Shown: in pieces, positions 62,292 to 64,000 of the stretch
Numbering within the stretch: position 1 is the stretch's first letter
Layout: each line of letters opens with the position of its first letter
NCBI RefSeq assembly: GCF_900110835.1
Contig: NZ_FOJG01000001.1
Coordinates: 744,001-808,000, forward strand
Reading direction: 5' to 3'
Length of the DNA: 64,000 bases
Source of the DNA: Chitinophaga arvensicola
GTDB taxonomy: Bacteria > Bacteroidota > Bacteroidia > Chitinophagales > Chitinophagaceae
Notes under the pieces: model-generated
What the model saw: only the letters and a program-made list of their open reading frames with translations
Database searches by the model: none
What the model was told of the DNA's origin: nothing
Translations under genes and position numbers: made by a program

Positions 62292-63185
62292 TTAAGCCAG
62301 GTCGCAGATCCCGATTGCCTGACGCAGCGAGGCGATCTGGTCTTTGTGAGCCGGGATAAATTCCTGGGCTACGTGACCTTTAAACCCGGTTTCGTAGATA
62401 GCTTTCATAATGGCCGGGTAGTACAGCTCCTGGGTTTCATCAATTTCATGACGACCCGGTACGCCTCCGGTATGGTAATGCGCAATATACTCGTGGTGGT
62501 CGCGGATGTTACGGATCACATCCCCTTCCATGATCTGCATATGATAAATGTCGTACAACAGTTTAAAATTAGGAGAACCCAATGATTTACAGAGTTCTAC
62601 GCCCCATGCGGTATGATCGCATTGGTAGTCGTGGTGATCCACTTTACTGTTCAGCAGCTCCATCACCAGGGTCACTTTTTTCTTTTCGGCATAGCCAATT
62701 ACCCGCTGCAGGCCTTTGGTGCAGTTTTCAATGCCCTGCTGATCGCTCATACCATCGCGGTTGCCCGAGAAGCAGATCAGGTTGGAGAAACCAGCTTTTG
62801 CGGTTTCATCTATATAATATTTGAAATATTCTTCCAGTTTATCGTGGTGCTCTATCTTGTTAAAGCCTTTGGTGATACCCCAATCCGGGCCATTTGAAGC
62901 CACCATGGCGGTGATCATGTCATTCTTTTTCAGTGTGTCGAAGCCTTTCGGATCAACGAGGTCAATAGAATGAATGCCTATCTTTTTAGCGGCTTTGCAG
63001 AGTTCATCCAGTGGAAGATTATAACACCAGGCACATACCGAGTGGTTGATTTTTCCTTTCAGTTTTTCATCTACTGCCAGATCGTGTGCGGCTACCCTGG
63101 TGGAAAGAGATGATAACGCGGTGGAGGCGAATGCCATAGTGGCGACTTTTTTAATCATATCGCGGCGTGAGTTTTCCTGGTGCAT
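62292..63185 (-). CDS. hydroxypyruvate-isomerase-like TIM barrel, Tat-exported
   Basis: A 297-residue protein of the xylose-isomerase-like TIM barrel. The N-terminus MHQENSRRDMIKKVATMAFA has a twin-arginine SRRDMIKK motif and a hydrophobic stretch, so it is folded before export. Barrel motifs: SIDLVDP, VTLVMELLNSK, KLLYDIYHMQIMEGDV, YIAHYHTGGVPGRHEIDETQ. These fit the Hyi/YgbM group; sugar or hydroxypyruvate isomerisation is inferred. The ATG at 63185 is chosen because the Tat signal begins there; the longer frame adds 41 charged residues before it. Confidence 0.85.
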   Translation of the reverse strand: MHQENSRRDMIKKVATMAFASTALSSLSTRVAAHDLAVDEKLKGKINHSVCAWCYNLPLDELCKAAKKIGIHSIDLVDPKGFDTLKKNDMITAMVASNGPDWGITKGFNKIEHHDKLEEYFKYYIDETAKAGFSNLICFSGNRDGMSDQQGIENCTKGLQRVIGYAEKKKVTLVMELLNSKVDHHDYQCDHTAWGVELCKSLGSPNFKLLYDIYHMQIMEGDVIRNIRDHHEYIAHYHTGGVPGRHEIDETQELYYPAIMKAIYETGFKGHVAQEFIPAHKDQIASLRQAIGICDLA

Positions 63186-63398
63186 AAAAGTGTTTGCTTT
63201 ATAACTGCTGTTAAAATAGTAGAATTTACGCTTAATAGCAAACCCCGGCTCTTCTTTGGGGTGAAAAAGAACGTGGAAGTACTGATTTTCCTTTTTCCGT
63301 AGAACCAACCGCTGTCATCCTGCGTTTATATGGTAAATTGCAGGTAGTTTCGGAATTTGGTAAGTAATTTGTTTATGTATTGAAAAGCGGAGGTTGAT

Positions 63399-63680
63399 AT
63401 GGAAAAAAAATATACTCCCAGTTTATGGATCTGTATCGTAATGGACCTTTTGGGATGCGCCAGTTATGCCGTTCCGGTGTTGGGCGACGTAAGTGATCTC
63501 ATCTGGGCCCCGATTTCGGCCATCATTTTCTACCGTATGTTTGGTGGCTCCATTGGTACTTTTGGTAGCGTCTTTAATTTTATGGAAGAATTATTTCCGG
63601 GAACGGATATCATCCCCACCTTTACCCTTGCGTGGATATTGAAACGGGTAATGGCGCCAAGAAGAACGATGTCTATTTAA
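63399..63680 (+). CDS. small integral membrane protein
   Basis: A 93-residue protein, MEKKYTPSLWICIVMDLLGC onward, with two or three membrane segments (about 8-27 and 35-60) and a basic end KRVMAPRRTMSI. Homologues seem common in Bacteroidota by memory, but the function is unknown. A terminator follows. Confidence 0.7.
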   Translation: MEKKYTPSLWICIVMDLLGCASYAVPVLGDVSDLIWAPISAIIFYRMFGGSIGTFGSVFNFMEELFPGTDIIPTFTLAWILKRVMAPRRTMSI

Positions 63681-63699
63681 AAGATGCACTAAAATAACA

Positions 63700-63742
63700 A
63701 AGGGCATTATTAATCATAACGATTAATAGTGCCCTTCTTTTT
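63700..63742. terminator. bidirectional terminator
   Basis: A 16-base stem (63700-63715 with 63721-63736) with one T-G pair, loop ATAAC, and CTTTTTAT after it. It separates the small membrane protein from the convergent barrel gene. Confidence 0.88.
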
Positions 63743-63757
63743 ATACGTTTAAGATGG

Positions 63758-64000
63758 TTACAGGCCTCTCATTCTCATACCACCACCGCCTCCTCTGCCA
63801 CCAGGTCCGCCGCCGGGAAATCCGCCCATACGGCCGCCTCTTTCACCTTTATTATTACCCCCGAATTTGTTCAGGAAATAAGTGAAACTCACCATAAAAT
63901 ATTGTTGCAATACATTGCTCTGTACATCCTGGATATAGTTGTCTGCCACGGTACGGGATACACTGATATATTGCCTTAACAGGTCGAATCCCTGTACTTT
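63758..64000 (-). CDS. outer-membrane beta-barrel protein, 3' end only
   Basis: The last 80 residues of a gene that enters from the right edge. KVQGFDLLRQYISVSRTVAD and VQSNVLQQYFMVSFTYFLNK match the final strands of OMP_b-brl_3-type TonB-dependent-receptor-like proteins of Bacteroidota. The chain ends in an unusual Gly/Arg/Met tail (about 30 residues, GGFPGGGPGGRGGGGGMRMR). The start lies outside the window; the GTG at 63949 is not a start. Confidence 0.75.
   Translation of the reverse strand, partial: KVQGFDLLRQYISVSRTVADNYIQDVQSNVLQQYFMVSFTYFLNKFGGNNKGERGGRMGGFPGGGPGGRGGGGGMRMRGL

Overview
The window looks like the replication-origin region of a Bacteroidota chromosome, most likely a Chitinophaga-like member of the Chitinophagaceae. 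Evidence for this: promoters of the Bacteroidota type (TTG, 19-21 bases, TAnnTTTG) before several genes; mostly weak Shine-Dalgarno sequences; a lipoprotein TamA homologue (TamL) paired with TamB; GLPGLI and DUF2480 proteins; a PNGase F relative; the futalosine menaquinone enzyme MqnC; and many small lipoproteins. GC content is moderate by eye. No rRNA, tRNA, insertion sequence or prophage was seen.

Left end (1-5207): gene-poor and unusual. Three parS sites (171-186, 217-232, 883-898) and a decayed gene remnant (about 606-800) precede ybeY and a stand-alone feoA. From 1761 to 3433 there is no gene. Instead there is an AT-rich stretch with three exact DnaA boxes (about 1795-1990), then a 1.1-kb array (2245-3366) of the octamer ATTCTCAG and its reverse complement CTGAGAAT. 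In six units the two arms start exactly 23 bases apart, and successive units mostly repeat every 82-83 bases. nadA follows, then a second, denser DnaA-box cluster (4495-5065), the best oriC candidate. dnaA itself is not in the window.

Middle (5208-36624): a PpiD-like periplasmic chaperone, DUF2480, CorA, a secreted DUF3472 protein, PfpI and RlpA proteins, pyruvate oxidase PoxB, the overlapping tamB-tamL pair for outer-membrane assembly, a DinD-like protein with a palindrome before it, gltB-gltD for ammonium assimilation, a GHL10 glycosidase, a mechanosensitive channel, methylglyoxal synthase and ferritin.

Right part (36779-64000): an Nfu-type Fe-S protein, a PNGase F-like enzyme with a GLPGLI front, pnuC plus an NadR-type kinase (NAD salvage, complementing de novo nadA), MtgA, a Sua5/YciO protein, a C1B peptidase, DNA polymerase I, an ArsC/Spx-like protein, a glycosyltransferase, a 40-residue lipoprotein, an arginase-fold protein with altered metal sites, a toxin-antitoxin/methyltransferase/DUF1311 gene row behind a 32-bp perfect palindrome, an active/inactive M16 peptidase pair, two retropepsin-like proteases, mqnC, an APC permease, a Tat-exported sugar-isomerase-like protein and the 3' end of an outer-membrane beta-barrel gene that runs off the right edge. 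Most genes are housekeeping. The origin-linked repeat array is the least explained element.
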